Source: Anseranas semipalmata (Eukaryota; Chordata; Aves; Anseriformes; Anseranatidae). From it: a DNA stretch of 64,000 bases. The stretch covers positions 567,548 through 631,547 of the forward strand of contig VXAA01005213.1 of assembly GCA_013399115.1 (NCBI GenBank). Direction: 5' to 3'. This document shows positions 12,418 through 26,400 of this stretch, piece by piece; position 1 is the first letter of the stretch, and every line of letters begins with the position of its first letter. Below the pieces are notes generated by a model. It searched no databases. It saw nothing but the letters and a program-made list of their open reading frames with translations, and was not told where the DNA came from. A program made the position numbers and the translations under genes.

Positions 12418-14708
12418 GCATGGTCTTGGATAAAATAAGAGAGATCTGGATGAAAAATCTTGTCTTAAACTATGTTTGTAGTTATTCTGGAATAATAGAG
12501 TTAACAGTTTAACATACACAAAGAAAAATCAAAGTATTGACTATATGCATCACAAGGAAAGATCATTTAAATTAAAGCAACGTTAATGGTAGTACTGCCA
12601 AAAGCTTAACCAAACATATCAGAAACAACAAACAGAAATGCGTGGAAGGGAACGGCATGCTAATATTACTGAAGTCACCTAACCCACACAGGTTTTCCAG
12701 GTTTTGCTTTAGCCACAAAATCCCACACTATTAAAATAAAGGCATTTTCTTTATGCTCTAATAAGAAAGAACTGGAAAGCTTTTTCTAAAGTTTTCTTTT
12801 TCTTTTTTTTTTAATGCATCAGCACTCCTGTATCTCGTGTCAAGAGTAAGGAATACCACAGTGCATGACACAGTGCTCTCACCACTTCTGTAAAGCAATA
12901 CGGTGCTGCAGAAGTTATCCACTTAGAAGAAGCATTCTCTACACAGCTCCAAGCAAAGTAACGCTTCTGTTCTCACGTGCCCTCGTTCTCCTAAGCCCAA
13001 AGTATACTACGTCATGATGAAGTCAGGAAGTTTCCCTGAAAACTAGAAAACAACATTTAAAACAGTGAAATAAGCTATGCAGAGAGAATAATTATGTTGC
13101 AGCTCTTGTTTCAGTGCCACGTACAAGCCTCAAACCAACATCCAACAGCCTGTACAGGAGCACAAAGAATTATTTTGGTAGCAATGCCATGACCTCTAGT
13201 TACCTACTCTGCCTCCTCAAATTTTAGTGCTTCTACATTTACCTTCACTAGTAGTTACTCATTTAATCTAGCTGTTTGTGACGTCTGTTTGTTGTAAGCT
13301 AATTTTAAAAACAAGTTTTCCTTTCTGTGAAAATTGCAAGTCATCTGAGTTTCTTCAGAGCAGATCGAAAAGAAAGGTGTCAGATATTTCAGCAGTTGGG
13401 AAGACTGTCAACGTAAAGCATGCATAAGCAGATGCTGCACAACAGCTTCAGTATGACCTAAGAAGCACGCAGAGAATTGAGCAGAGGCTGTGCTCCACCT
13501 CTGAGCACCAACTGCTAAAGGCACAAGTCCAACGCCTTCTACCACAACAGCACAGTTTTGGCTAGAGCAAGCAGAAAGGAGTTCACCTGACAAACAGTTT
13601 AGCAGTGACTCTTATCAGAAGGAAGAAGACTCAGCTCACAAAGGGTCAGGAGTTGGAGCAGGCTCTTCACCTTCCATTTTTAATACTCTTCACCTTCTAC
13701 TTTTCAGTAGCAACCTTAAGAATGCAACACTTGGCCAAAACCTCTTAGCTGCACTGCCTGAGAGTAAGATTTCAGGAGATTCTGCCCATCTCCAACTCCG
13801 TTTGAGGTACCTGCTCCTTACCTAATTTGGAAGGCAGAGATGCCTACTCGCAAGCCAACAGAAACCAACTGTAGAAGACAGTCCAAGCCCCACGACAAAA
13901 ATTTTGTAGCAGCTCTCGGGACTTCTTTTCAACAGAATCTTCCTCCTGCCTCCACAATGTGCAGGGAGCTCCACAAACTGGGAATTAGGTTGCAGAAGTT
14001 ACCGGTGCTTCAGACGTGACTTTTTTTATTTGGCAAAAAATTAGTTCTAAATTTTTTGACGTAACACTACTAGCATCCATCTACAAATTGAACTCCTATC
14101 CTGACAGTGTTCAGAAGTTTTCACGTGCCCCCAAATAAGAGCTATCCTTTCAAAGCAGTTCCACTCGTAGCTGAGGAAGTCTCACACACTGCGTTTGCAA
14201 CAAGCATCAAACTATACTTTTGGCATAAATTCTGGGATAGGTCAGCGATTCAGATGTCCCAGAAACAGGCTTTTGAAACTTAGTACACCCTAATAACAGT
14301 TATTATGGTGTGCTTACGCAGGGCAGACTAGCAGCCTAGTACACTAACATCAACAGACATGATTAAACATGACTGCAATAGAAGGGTTTGATTTTATTTT
14401 TGCTCCAGAGCATTTATTTTAAACAACTGCTGTGATACTTCCCATCACCCTGCTCTACCAGTGCAATAACATTAGCATTCTTGATAACTTACCACATCCA
14501 AAATATTATCTCCAGTATACAATTCTACCATTTCCCCAAAGATCACAAGCGAAAAGCAGGAACATTACTATTTGGAATACAGCACACATTTTATAGCAAA
14601 AAGAGGCTTGTGGTGATCTACTGATACACATTTCAGTAGCTTATTTTCTCAGAAAAAAGCTACGGGAAGCTGCATTTTCCAGAGGAGGGGTACATCAACA
14701 CTGAAAAT

Positions 14709-14745
14709 AACCTTAGGATTTTTAACCTTAGGATAACCTTAGGAT
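14709..14745. repeat. Triplicated 11-mer AACCTTAGGAT
   Basis: Exact copies lie at 14709-14719, 14724-14734 and 14735-14745. Each contains the palindrome CCTTAGG (CCTNAGG). They are in HYCC1 intron 1. Confidence 0.9.
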
Positions 14746-17700
14746 TTTGCTTTAAGCGGTTGATGATCATTCCCTGTTAAGTTGCAGAAGTCAAATGATC
14801 CATCAATAAATGTCCATAATTCCACGTTAAATATCTTCAGGAAAAGTCCCCTTTATCTCCCCACGGCAGTTTTCTCATCCTTCCTCATCCCTTCCCCCAC
14901 AAGCCTGCTATACTCAGAAGAGCGGACACATGAATTTGAACACTTCCCAGCACCTAGGAAGAACTTTGTGCATTTTATATACTTTATAAACATCAGAAAA
15001 AACACGACTTCTTTCCAAACTGAAACTTTTCACAAGTGACAGCAGGACCCACGCTTCTGTCTTATTCAGAATTTGGTATGTTTAAGATTTAAAAAAAAAN
15101 ATTTTTCTTTCCCCGTTTCCTTTATTTGCACACTCATTAAAACTCAAGATGTCTTCTGCTCAAGACAGGCCTGATTTTCTAAGTGCATTCTTTAAGACTT
15201 ACGTACCTAATATTTCTAGCACAAGTGATCAGTACTTCAACATTCGGTTACAAATGCAGAGCCCTGGTTTGGAGCACAGACTGACAAGTATTTCTGTATT
15301 TCTGTAGCCTATCAACAAAGTAGTCAAAATTTGTTTCTATAATAATCTGAAGTCTGTGGATTTCAACTCGAAACTTGATTTAGTGCATACTGCTCACAAG
15401 AGGCAACTGAAAAGTCATTTGAATTGCAGATGCAATTATGACAATACATGGAAATTGGTCATTGACTGCACATGGATTTGGGACACGGTGGACTCAAATG
15501 AACCGGAGCTGAATGACAGCAGTACAGCCGAACAGCCCTAGGAAGCATAATGTTATGCCCATGAAAACTGCCATACCCACAGTAAAGGATCTGCAATGAG
15601 CCAGGAGCAAAGCAACCTATCATGTGAGAGAAAATAAATAAATCTCCGTGTATGGCCACTTTTCAAACAATATGACATTCTTTTCAAGGAGAGAGAGAGA
15701 GGCATAATTGCAGAATACAAAAGGATCATACTCCCATCATCTAAAATGAGCAGTCACTTTTGAGGAACCTCTTAAAGGGTAAATGTGGCATCATTTGGTT
15801 CCCGTTAGTTTCATCATCCAGTTAACTTCCTATCCACGCTTTTCAGTCAGTTCCTCCGGTTATTGTGCAAGCAGGGACTTCTTGTAAGGGTTTCTTCTCT
15901 CCCCGATGCCAAGCATACCCATATCCTACAAAGCTACTAAGTTTATACGGGACTTTTACTTCACCACACTGAAAAGCAGTTATAAATGGGTGAGTTAAAC
16001 GAGTTAGCCCTTGTCACTGTTTCATGGGAACATAGATGAACATCCGCTCCTTTACCAGAATAGGACAAAACATCTAGGACATTTTTAAATACCACTAAAA
16101 TGGGAATGAATCAAAGATTTTCATGACTTCCTTAAGGAATGAATGTATGCTTTATGTGTGTACAGGAACTGCACGTTTTAGAGATCTTCTCTAGTTAGGC
16201 TAAGTTTTGGGTGAAAAATCCTTATCGGGTGTTCCCGTTACATCTACGGCTTGCCAGCACCGATAGTTTGGCATAAAATATCACTGCACAAATGACCATT
16301 ACATCCTAGCAAGAGCTTCTGGTGATCACTGCTAACGCATACGCTTCAGAAACTCTTAAATTTTGACGCAAGACAAAAAGGGTCATATTAAAAATACATA
16401 TGCCAAAAAAAAGTTACTAAGGCAGCAAAGGAATTAAAAGTAGCAGAGACTGCATCATGTTAGAGATTGGCTGAGTAGATTAGCAAGTGCTAGAAGAGTT
16501 GTTCTGCTATATTTGCACAAATTACTGAAAAAGCAACATAACTTGAGCTCAAGCCTTCAAGGTATCTTGACCAACTTCAGCCAATTCTAGCTGAAAACAG
16601 AATCCAGACACTTCAAGCGGTATCATTAAGTACTTTGCAAAACAGATGTTTCCTTTGTTGTGTTTTCACAAAGTGACATGACAGATTTGATTGTCTGAAA
16701 CACAGTGCTTCATGACAGCACAGCAACACCGTAGTGAAAATACCTGCCATTTACAGTAACGATGCAAAACGCTGCTGAGAAAATGGAGGGGGGAGGAGAA
16801 ACTTTTTCTTCCCCTCAGCTTTACAGTTAAATGTAAACCATATTTTCCCAAGAAAGACAGGCATTGGTAAATACTGTAGCAGCACTCACAAAGCTGTGTG
16901 AGCAGATGTACAGAATTACTGTCAAAAGCCTATCACCTGCTCCTCTGGCTGCCGCATTGGGAATTCAGTTCAAAGCAGGGAAAAAAAAAGCAAGAGCCTA
17001 TTAGTCTTTCTAGACCCGATATATAGAGTCAATATAATTGGGAGTGTGAGAGATGTAAGTGGAAAGACTATAGCTTATTAACCCTAAAAGCTGTAACTGA
17101 GTAAAAGTGGTAGCACATCCACAGCATGTGACATGAAACAGGTAAGTATTTTAGCACAACCTAAAAAAAGGCAAGAAGGAAGGTATTATCTTAACTGAGT
17201 AGACAGAAACTGGCTCAGCCAGACGTGCTACTAATCACAAACTGCAGGAGAATATTCAGAATCTCACTGCCAAAATGCAGTGTAAAGTTATCGTAAGGAA
17301 CATTAAATTGTTGCTTTAGTAGCCGGTCCCTTCTAACATCACTCCCCCTGTGTGTTCAAAAAGCTTCCCTTCATTAACCCAACACAAAATGTATGAAGTT
17401 GCAGTCTGATTTTGCAACCTATTTCACCTCTGGAAGAGTAACGCATAAATTCATTCAGCCAGGAAGCACTGAGAGAAAATACTACCATGGAAAAACGTTT
17501 CCATTTTTGTACCTGAAGATCCTATAGAGACAGACAGAGACTACGTTAATACAGTATATCCAGCACCTCTTACAAGATAGACTGCTTGAAATATTCAAGC
17601 ATCCTAATTTTAAGAGATGGTAGATGGCAATAAAAACTACTAAATAAAGATTCTCAATATTTGTTAGGTCAACTTAAAACTTTTACTCATATTTGAGTAA

Positions 17701-20061
17701 TTTCCTTCAATACAGCAAATACAATAGGATTAAAAAGAATTAAAAGTACAAAACGATTGCATTTAGAAATGAGAACAGGATTCAAGTACTTGAAAACAAA
17801 CCACAATGATATAGTACAGCCTTGTCCATCAACCAGGCATTCATGAAGACCTTATATTATCCAACATTAGCTTGTGTACAATACTCAGGCTGCTAGACAG
17901 CTTAATTATTGAGTATTAGACTTAATTCTCCAGTTCCAATCAAAAATCTTCCCACAAGAATCTATTAAGTTTTACAAAGGCTGCATATTTAAAGCGTAAC
18001 GGGCTTGTCCCCCCCTTTTCTAAAAGAAAAAAAAAAAAGGACTGCAATAAAATATAGTAATAGTAGTGTTTAGTATTAACAAAAATATTAAGGTTGTAGG
18101 CACTACTCACCAGGTTGGAGTTAACACCTTGCTGAAGCATAAATATTTATCCAGTGCAAACAGTGGGAAACCTTAGGAGACAGCATGGCTTAAAGCTCTG
18201 AAGTGAGTTAATTAGTATCCAGTGCGGCTGCAGAGCATACTACGCTATTTTTAAAAGGTTAGCTTCAAAATAGAAAAAAGTATCAAAATGCAAATGCTAG
18301 CTTCTCTCTTACCTAAGAGAGCTGTCTCTAACAGCTATCAAAAACACCCCAAACACACAAAGCTTTTGTCACTAAATTTAGGATAAGAGTGCTTATTCCA
18401 ATCAGGATAGAAAGCAAATACTCGGTGACTTGTGCAGCAGCACTAGGCATGTTTTGCTATTCAGCTAGCATTGCTTTTACCTAAATTTCTTTGTTATGCT
18501 TTGTTTGCTACGTAGCATTTCTTATCATCGGGGGCTAGAGACAGAAGAACGCAAACACGCATCTGTTTTGCAGAGATAACCCATTTCCAATCTTCCTCTC
18601 AACAATCAGATGATATGCAACCAATTCTGTGCAATGCTGATCATTTAAAATAGAGTAAAAAATGTTTTCATGCATTCCCTCATTTTTCATGGCATTCTCC
18701 ATACACAAGAGCGATGATTACTGAGTATGTGTCCAAATTCCACATGCTTTATTGATTCCAATTCTAATGAATAACACTCCTGGTAACAACACATTAAATT
18801 TGTGCACCATTTCGAAGTTACACCGAGGCCTTACAAACAGAGCCCTTAATTCATCACACTGAAACAAATGCAGCGACATTCTCCCGTTTCTGACACTGCT
18901 ATGACAAGAATGGGTCGCATTCAGACCGTTTCAGTACTCACTCGGGCTGTAAGTCACGTTACTTTCAGTCGCTGGCTCTCCAGTCGTTCCCAAAGCATGT
19001 GAGTTCACGTGGGGATGGGTCTAAAGAAATCACCATAAATAAGTTGCCTTACCAGACTAAGCCAGCATTCTATTTTTATTCTGCTGGTCTTGAACTGGTC
19101 CTAATTAGGACAAAGGCTTCACAACAGTTTCACCAGAAGTACCAGAAAACACTTAATATCCTGCATTATTTTAGATGCACACTAAGTTAAAAGCTGTTGC
19201 AGCTGTTGGCTCTTTCAGATGGTTTTTAATCTAAACCAGAAGTACTTGAGTTTTCGTGCTAGCAAAGTTCCAATAGTAATTTTGACAGAACTCTAACCAT
19301 TTACGGTAAGAACCGATGCAGAAGCAAGACCCTCAGCCTCATGGAACTCAGAAAACATTTAATGGCATGCAGAGCTTGAGCACCCTAGAAGCTCTAAACA
19401 GGGCCTTGCAGCCCTGTCACACATGAAAAGCATTTTTCATACCTGAGTACATTTTTTCTTCAACTACACTGACCTGACACAGATTTCAGTCTTCATCCTG
19501 ACACCACTTTGTTATTGCCTTCCAAGATTATCTCAAGAAGCATTTCAAATATATTAATCTAATTTAAGTTCCTAATTAACTGGTGCTAATAAAACAATGC
19601 TTTAATTCCAACACATTCTCCACTCTCAAACGTGCATTTCATACTCCACCGTTTCACTTGCGGCAGCTGCAGCCAGCGAACAGCCAAAAGGGCCACTCTT
19701 TTGGAAAAGAAAGGAAATATGGATTTAAAGAAAAGATATAATGCCTACAATTTCACTTAGTGTGTTTGTTTGGTTGTGATATTCCCATGATTAAACAGAA
19801 CAGCATTAGCAAATCAAAAGCTATGATTCTGTTGGACAGCAAACCATCAGATTCCAGGATAACAACAAGAACTTTCAAATACAGCCCACCACAAGCAAAC
19901 CACTAGCTGAGAAATACTGCATACGAAATGCAAGTTTTAAGCACATCGTATTTTCATAATACCGTAAAAGAAGTCTAGGAGGTTACACACGGTCACCCAG
20001 TGATCAAGCTATTACGCATCAGAAGATAAATACACATTTGCTCAGGCTTCGGTTTGGAGTT

Positions 20062-20116
20062 TTGTGTGTGTGTTTTTGTTTGTTCTGTTTGTTGTGTATT
20101 TGTTGTTGCTGTTGTT
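20062..20116. repeat. GT/GTT-rich low-complexity stretch
   Basis: A run of TG dinucleotides passes into TTTG, TTG and TGCTGTTG units in HYCC1 intron 1. It is simple sequence. Confidence 0.75.
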
Positions 20117-22379
20117 AAGTGTAGGAGATTTGGGCTCTAGCTCTCCTAACTTCAAAGGAGATGGAGCATACACACAGTGAAGGTCACACCATCAGGCTTC
20201 TCATTTCCTATACAGTGTGACAGGATCTCCTGCTTAAACTTCATGCTTATTACTTCTGCAAGATTGACTGCTTGATAACTGTTAATATTGTAAGTAAGGC
20301 ACAAGTGCAGTGATTCATACGTGTAATCCCCATCTGTGCTAACAAAACTACCTGCACAAATCCTACGGCAGACTCAAGTATAAGCTTGCACCCAATCTTG
20401 CATTTGCTAGACAGAAAGCATGCCGGGTTATGCAGGGAGGGCATTTGCCTAAATAAAGGCTTGGGAATGAATCCTGGTGATCCAACTAACAGATTTAAGT
20501 CTAAGCTGTTCCCAATAGAGGCTTTGTATGTTTGCAGAGCAGCAAGGTGATCTTTGTAAGAGTACAAGACCTACTGCATTTTACTATTATCATCAACATA
20601 AACATTTAAGACTCATTCAAATTCCATTTGGGTGCCTCAAACATAAAAAGCGCTCCACAGGCTCTTAGTCCCAAAGGAAAGCCTTGGAACTGTGACTTTT
20701 CTCTTACAAATCATGCAGATTTCTCAAACTTCCACCCAACCTGAAACAAAATAGTGTCAAGTTGGGCCATAAAATGTGTATTTATTTTCTAATCAAAATA
20801 GCCAGGCATTAGTCAACATTTGAAAACTATTAACAGTAAGATAAATCTCCAGAATGAACAAGGTGGTTTTCACATTGCACATACTAAAATAAGTCACAGA
20901 TTACAGAGAACCTACCCACCTTAAGGTAGGATTTAATGAAAACACATTTCTTGACATGAACATACAAGCAAAGGTTTGAGATATTGGTTTTTTTTGTGTT
21001 CTAATGTACTAAGAAATAGACCAACTCTGTGACTTACTAGTAGGCTTGATACAGTCATAACATTTGCATCAGTAAGTGGGCTCACAGCTTAGCGCCAGCC
21101 CCATTGTGCTAAGTAAAATACAGATGACACATACCATTTGCAGAGCCTAGCCTTGCAACGTCCTTTGCACATGCTTGTTTGCAATACAAGTCCTTACAAA
21201 TTAGAATCCAAGTGACTTAACCATCCAGCTATGCCTGTGAACACGTCCACCACGAACTCTCTCGAGCGCAAAAGAACCCTCCCATTCATGAAACTATCGC
21301 AGAAGTTCAGCACAACTCTGCTCAAGAAAGCCTTCTTCCTTGTAAAGAAGTATTCTGAATAAATTTAACTTGTACCCTGAAACAGCTCAGCGCTGAAAGG
21401 AAGTGAACTGCTAACATTAATAAATCATCCGAAGCAATACTGAACTTCCTCAGTATTGTCACCCCTCTGTTCAAAGGCCTGTTAAAAGTACCTTGTCTCA
21501 CACAAAGATTATCACAGAAGAGAAGAAGCTCAGTTTTGCTTTTCAGAAGTAGCATTTTCACATGGTCTCCTTACTCCGGAGGAAAAAAATACATCCAAGA
21601 ACAACGCCAGGTGGATTCAACTCTACTTTAAAGTACATTACTACTACCTAAAGTATTTCACTGATGAAAGTAAAATAGATTGGAAGTTAATTTGACCAAG
21701 CTTTACACCACCACTTACTTTTCACAACTTAAAAGAACTTGTTGGAAGGTGAAAAGGACAACAAAAGTATGGCACTGTCATAGAGGAGGGCATTCTGTGA
21801 AAAGCACAAGCTTCTGAAAAGATGCTTTGTAGCATCTAGCTGCATTCTTGAAAGCAAAAACTGCAGCAAAGCCTTTTAGATGCAATGACAACCAGTCATC
21901 AACGTCGCTCTACACTTTGCTACATAAAGCTGCTTCTTTGCAGTGTCATTTGTTCAAGTTGCTTTTAAAAAAACGCTAATCATTAAATCTGAATTTGCAG
22001 CTGACAAAACTACTTGGCAGCAATCAATAGAAACTAATATTTTATTCTTCTACAGTTATCTCATGTATTGACAACTTGCATTAAAAATGATTAGAGATCA
22101 GTGCTAACAAGACATATACTCCTCGAGTACAGAAATCTTTTCCCTGTGAGCATACAACTTTTCAGGACATTTTTCAACTGGAAATGAAACAAGCATGATG
22201 GATTTCAGGATTACAGGGAATAAGATAGGTCCACGGACATTATTTCTGCTTTTACTATTACCGTTAAAACCCATGGCACAAGGCAAGCTGCTGCCATTTA
22301 ACGTGCATTAAGTTAAATAATGAAACCTACCCAGGCACAACCTCCTGCAGCCTGCAGCACTTCCTACTTACGAACCTCA

Positions 22380-23480
22380 ACCGCAAACTCTCAGCGATTA
22401 GAACTGTTGCTGCCACCTCTCACCTCCCTGCCCGCGTACGCCGAAGTCAACGCAGCGGAAAAATAAATAGATAAATAAATAAAACCATGCCGAAGAGATG
22501 AGTTACAATTAACGCACATCGCAGCCAGGCTAACAGCGCGCCGCTCGGCGGCTCCTGCAGGCTTCCCACGGGCGGGCAGCCGGGGTCAGCGGCATGCCCG
22601 CTGCCAGGCACCGCGGGGTCCTGCTGCGGGGGGACCGCGGGAGCCGCTTCTTTGTCTGCCCCGCAGCCGGCCGCCGGCCCCTCCGGCCGCCTCTTCCAGG
22701 TCTCGCCGAGCGACACGAGCCCNNNNNNNNNNNNNNNNNNNNNNNNNNNNNNNNNNNNNNNNNNNNNNNNNNNNNNNNNNNNNNNNNNNNNNNNNNNNNN
22801 NNNNNNNNNNNNNNNNNNNNNNNNNNNNNNNNNNNNNNNNNNNNNNNNNNNNNNNNNNNNNNNNNNNNNNNNNNNNNNNNNNNNNNNNNNNNNNNNNNNN
22901 NNNNNNNNNNNNNNNNNNNNNNNNNNNNNNNNNNNNNNNNNNNNNNNNNNNNNNNNNNNNNNNNNNNNNNNNNNNNNNNNNNNNNNNNNNNNNNNNNNNN
23001 NNNNNNNNNNNNNNNNNNNNNNNNNNNNNNNNNNNNNNNNNNNNNNNNNNNNNNNNNNNNNNNNNNNNNNNNNNNNNNNNNNNNNNNNNNNNNNNNNNNN
23101 NNNNNNNNNNNNNNNNNNNNNNNNNNNNNNNNNNNNNNNNNNNNNNNNNNNNNNNNNNNNNNNNNNNNNNNNNNNNNNNNNNNNNNNNNNNNNNNNNNNN
23201 NNNNNNNNNNNNNNNNNNNNNNNNNNNNNNNNNNNNNNNNNNNNNNNNNNNNNNNNNNNNNNNNNNNNNNNNNNNNNNNNNNNNNNNNNNNNNNNNNNNN
23301 NNNNNNNNNNNNNNNNNNNGAGCGTGACTCGAGCGGCAGGCGGCAGCCCGCCCCGCCGCCCCTCCGACGGCCGCGGCCGCCGAGCTGCTCCCGGCTGGCC
23401 GGGGCTGGTTCCACGCCGGTCTCAGGCCCCTCTCAGTTATGAACAGTTCTCCCTTTTCTCTGTTTTTTTGGACGGTTTTC
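22380..23480 (-). promoter_or_regulatory. HYCC1: HYCC1 CpG-island promoter region, interrupted by an N run
   Basis: GC and CpG content rises sharply from about 22.38 kb, remains high up to the N run at 22723 and is still high from 23320 to about 23430, in contrast with AT-rich sequence on both sides. It sits upstream of the HYCC1 start-codon exon on the minus strand, where a vertebrate CpG-island promoter and non-coding first exon are expected. The transcription start and first-exon donor cannot be placed because 597 bases are unread. Long open frames through this region are artefacts of GC richness and N. A short TAAATA-type simple repeat lies at its left edge (about 22461-22484). Confidence 0.7.
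22723..23319. other. Assembly gap (597 N)
   Basis: This run of unknown bases lies within the HYCC1 CpG island. It probably hides the first exon and core promoter. Whether the gap length is real or estimated cannot be told. Confidence 0.98.
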
Positions 23481-26400
23481 CTGCTCATTTCCTACTCGGA
23501 CTGCTCCGGAGAATTACCTTGAAATAAAACTGAGCGCAGCATAATTAGCCACTTTTTGTTTTAATTATAGCTCTATATGTGCGCGTGCGTTACGGCGACA
23601 GTTTCTTTGCAAGCGTGCTTTGAGGATTATCTTTTAATCCTCAGAAGCACAAGCTTATGATAATCTTCAGGATCAATAAAGATTAAATTAATCAGTAATC
23701 TAATTGCCGTGTGGTGAAGCGGATGCGGTCTGTGCCCAGCACCGTGCGCTGGCAGAGCCCACGTTGGCTCCACCAACGCCTCGTGTCGCGGGGGCTTGTC
23801 CCATGCAGTCACTCCTTGACAAGCCGTGCTCACCTGCACCTTGCCCGTCTCAATTCGGTAATTCACGCCGTACAGGTGGATCGTCTGTGTTCACACACAC
23901 GTGTGTTGGCTTACACGGGGCTTTGAACTTGAGCAACTCTCGGTTCAACGCATTTACTCAAGGTCTCCTGGCCATCCCGTGTTTGTACTGCAGTATCTTT
24001 CTGCTTCAGCTGTACCTTGACTCGCACCATTCGTTTCTATGGGTATCTGGTGTGTCATTTTAATTTATTGACAACAAAATGTATGGGTTATTTTCAAGGA
24101 TCTTTTATAATACAAATAATACATGAAAACTGCATTTAGAATATAAATGACTTTCTTACAAAGTAATTTCTCTTTATACTACTCCCACTGTTTTATGGTC
24201 TAAATTCATTCTGGCATCAGTTTCTATGACACTGGATAAAATAGGTCTGCTTTCCTGAAAAGAAAACTGGTATTAGCTCCAATGAAGATGTAAGGGAGTT
24301 TTGTTATTTTACTACGGTAAGATGAAGAGAGACAATTAAATGACATAATCTTAGGAACAACTAAAGAGAACTTTATGAGTAAGATCTTTTTTTTTTTTTT
24401 TTACTTTTGACAGAACATACATCTGAATCAGAGCCAGAATGCCTAATGCTCTTTTATCCTTCCTGATTATCAAGTAACAGGGATTCTTTGCACTTCCATC
24501 ACTTTCTGCCAACCGTGCAGGCATAAGCAGCTCCCATCAGAATACTTCCCGCCTGCTGATTGTACCTGTTCCTGAGATCCTTTTGGTTTCTGTGACCAAA
24601 CAATTACTTGAATAGCCAAACCAATTCAGTCTGAAGATAACCAAGTGAAAAAAGTTTCTTTGAAAAACAGGATTTTATTCCCTGACCTGGTTTCATGCTC
24701 AGTCCTACAGATCTAGGAGCAGCGTGGAATAGAGAACAAACCATGGGAGTAAAGATGCAGTGGTGCAAAAGGAGTTTAAAACCAAATTTGTAGCCTGTAT
24801 CCTCAGACCTATCATGCATACAGCATCAGGAAGGAGTATAGGTGCTGACGTGAACGCTGTATCCCAGTACTGATGTGGGTTGTGACATAAAGGATATGCT
24901 AAGTGACCCCGCTGGTTGCAAAGAGATGGAGAGAGATCAGACCATCATTAGTTATTAATGTTGCTGTTATTGATGCTTTATGACTCTCAATTAGTAAAAG
25001 TAATGAATCATGCACAAATAAAAGGCAAATACTTCACGTGCAGCATATGAGATACATTGACAGTTCTGCAACTTCAGGTCACATTATTAAAAGAAAATAG
25101 TTTAGCTGGTATTACTTCCACAGATTTTAATAGCTTTACTTAAATTATTTTAGTGCTCCAGGCATTCTTATGACATTAGTCTTAAATACCCTAAATGCTC
25201 CAAACTGTTTGCAGTGCATCTTTTCACTAGCTGTTGATATTTCTGTGCATAAAGGTGCACATCATTTATGCCCTTTTAGTCTTACGTTTGTGGCAGGTTT
25301 CTTTCCCATTACAAATCCATTTCAAATTGCCCTGTAAGAGGAGGGCTACAAAGAATCAGAACTTTTGTTCCACTTCCCCAGCAGTCAAGGCTGCTCAGTG
25401 TTGTTTCAGAAACAGTTTTTCCAGGAAGCAGTTTCCTTTATATTTCATAAAATATTCTCATTGCTCAGGAGAATAATTTGGAACCTACAGCTTCTGCCTA
25501 TTTGACTATTTTTGGTCTGTGCTTTTCATTGTAAATTCTTATATTTAGATTGCAAACCATAATGGGGTTGTTAGCCTCTTCAAAAATAGAAATCCTTGAT
25601 AAATAAATACTTAACGACTAATCTCTGTCATATGACCATGTTCTTAAAGCTGGATTCAACAGACAGTCCATTTTTAAAAAAACAGCGTATCTGGACCTTG
25701 GGAAAAAAATAGCAGTTATTTCCAGTCACCTGATCTGATACAAATCCGTAGCCTGTAAGACATTGAGAAGGGCAGTGTCTAGGGAGAGAGACAGAACTCC
25801 GGGAGCGACATTTTGTTAGTCCTCCGTCCCAGTCCCAGCCTAGGCCAGGCTAGCCGTGACTGCGGCTGCACGCTGGTAGCGCCTCTGTGGAGCAATCCTT
25901 CTGTTTCAGTCAGGACGGAACAATGCTCACCTCAGAATTAAGAGTGGCCCTTAGTCTTGATTAGACATCCAGCTAACACTGTCAGCGACACCCAGAACTC
26001 ATTCTGCCCCTTGCAGAGCCTTTGATAATGCCTCTAATTTGGACTATGAGCAAGTACCAAGTCATTCTTCAAATCAGTAGAGTTCTAAGAGCTTCATACC
26101 AAATGCAGAGGACGCTGGAGGCTACTGGTCTGACATCCTCCTTGAAAACAGTTTCAAGGAAAATAATGCAGGCCTAAGAGCAAAAAAAAAAACGGATATT
26201 CTGAAATTTCCTTTCAAAGGAAAATGAGAAGTCAACACTTTCTGCAAAACAAATTCTGCAATTTTTATTTTGGGAAACAACTGACAGTAATAAAATATTT
26301 TGACAGTGTCAGATGTTCAGTTTTGACTTATGGTTTTCCTCTTAATATTCTAGTTTCAACCACAAATAAAATATTTGGATAGCTTTTTCTTGAAAACATA

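Larger units (their letters stand above)
1..22722 (-). other. HYCC1: HYCC1 (FAM126A, hyccin) transcription unit, 5' portion
   Basis: Two exons at 2883-2962 and 234-335 identify this minus-strand gene. Joined, they give the first 51 residues of hyccin in one frame with canonical splice sites. Hyccin is a cytosolic subunit that stabilises the PI4KA-TTC7 complex, which makes phosphatidylinositol 4-phosphate at the plasma membrane; its loss in people causes hypomyelination with congenital cataract. Transcription should begin in the GC-rich region at about 22.4-23.4 kb, in or beside the N run, so the right boundary is approximate. The gene continues past base 1, where the remaining coding exons must lie. 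The non-coding first exon could not be delimited, because several GT dinucleotides in the CpG-rich stretch could serve as donor. The head-to-head neighbour KLHL7 supports the assignment. Confidence 0.85.
2963..22722 (-). other. HYCC1: HYCC1 intron 1 (long 5' UTR intron)
   Basis: About 20 kb lies between the start-codon exon and the presumed first exon in the CpG-rich region. It is AT-rich and holds one CR1 copy (about 5100-6372), short homopolymers, a GT-rich low-complexity stretch (about 20062-20116), a perfect 15-bp inverted repeat (12373-12417) and a triplicated 11-mer (14709-14745). One base at 15100 is N after an A run. No further coding exon, RNA gene or other family is recognisable. 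Short open frames here have no family signature. An additional non-coding 5' UTR exon cannot be excluded by eye. Confidence 0.7.

Noticed and set aside
15100..15100. Single N after an A9 run
   Set aside because: An ambiguous base call at a homopolymer, with no biological meaning visible.
22447..23527. Overlapping long open frames through the first N run on both strands
   Set aside because: They are open only because N codons contain no stop and the flanks are GC-rich. None resembles a known protein.
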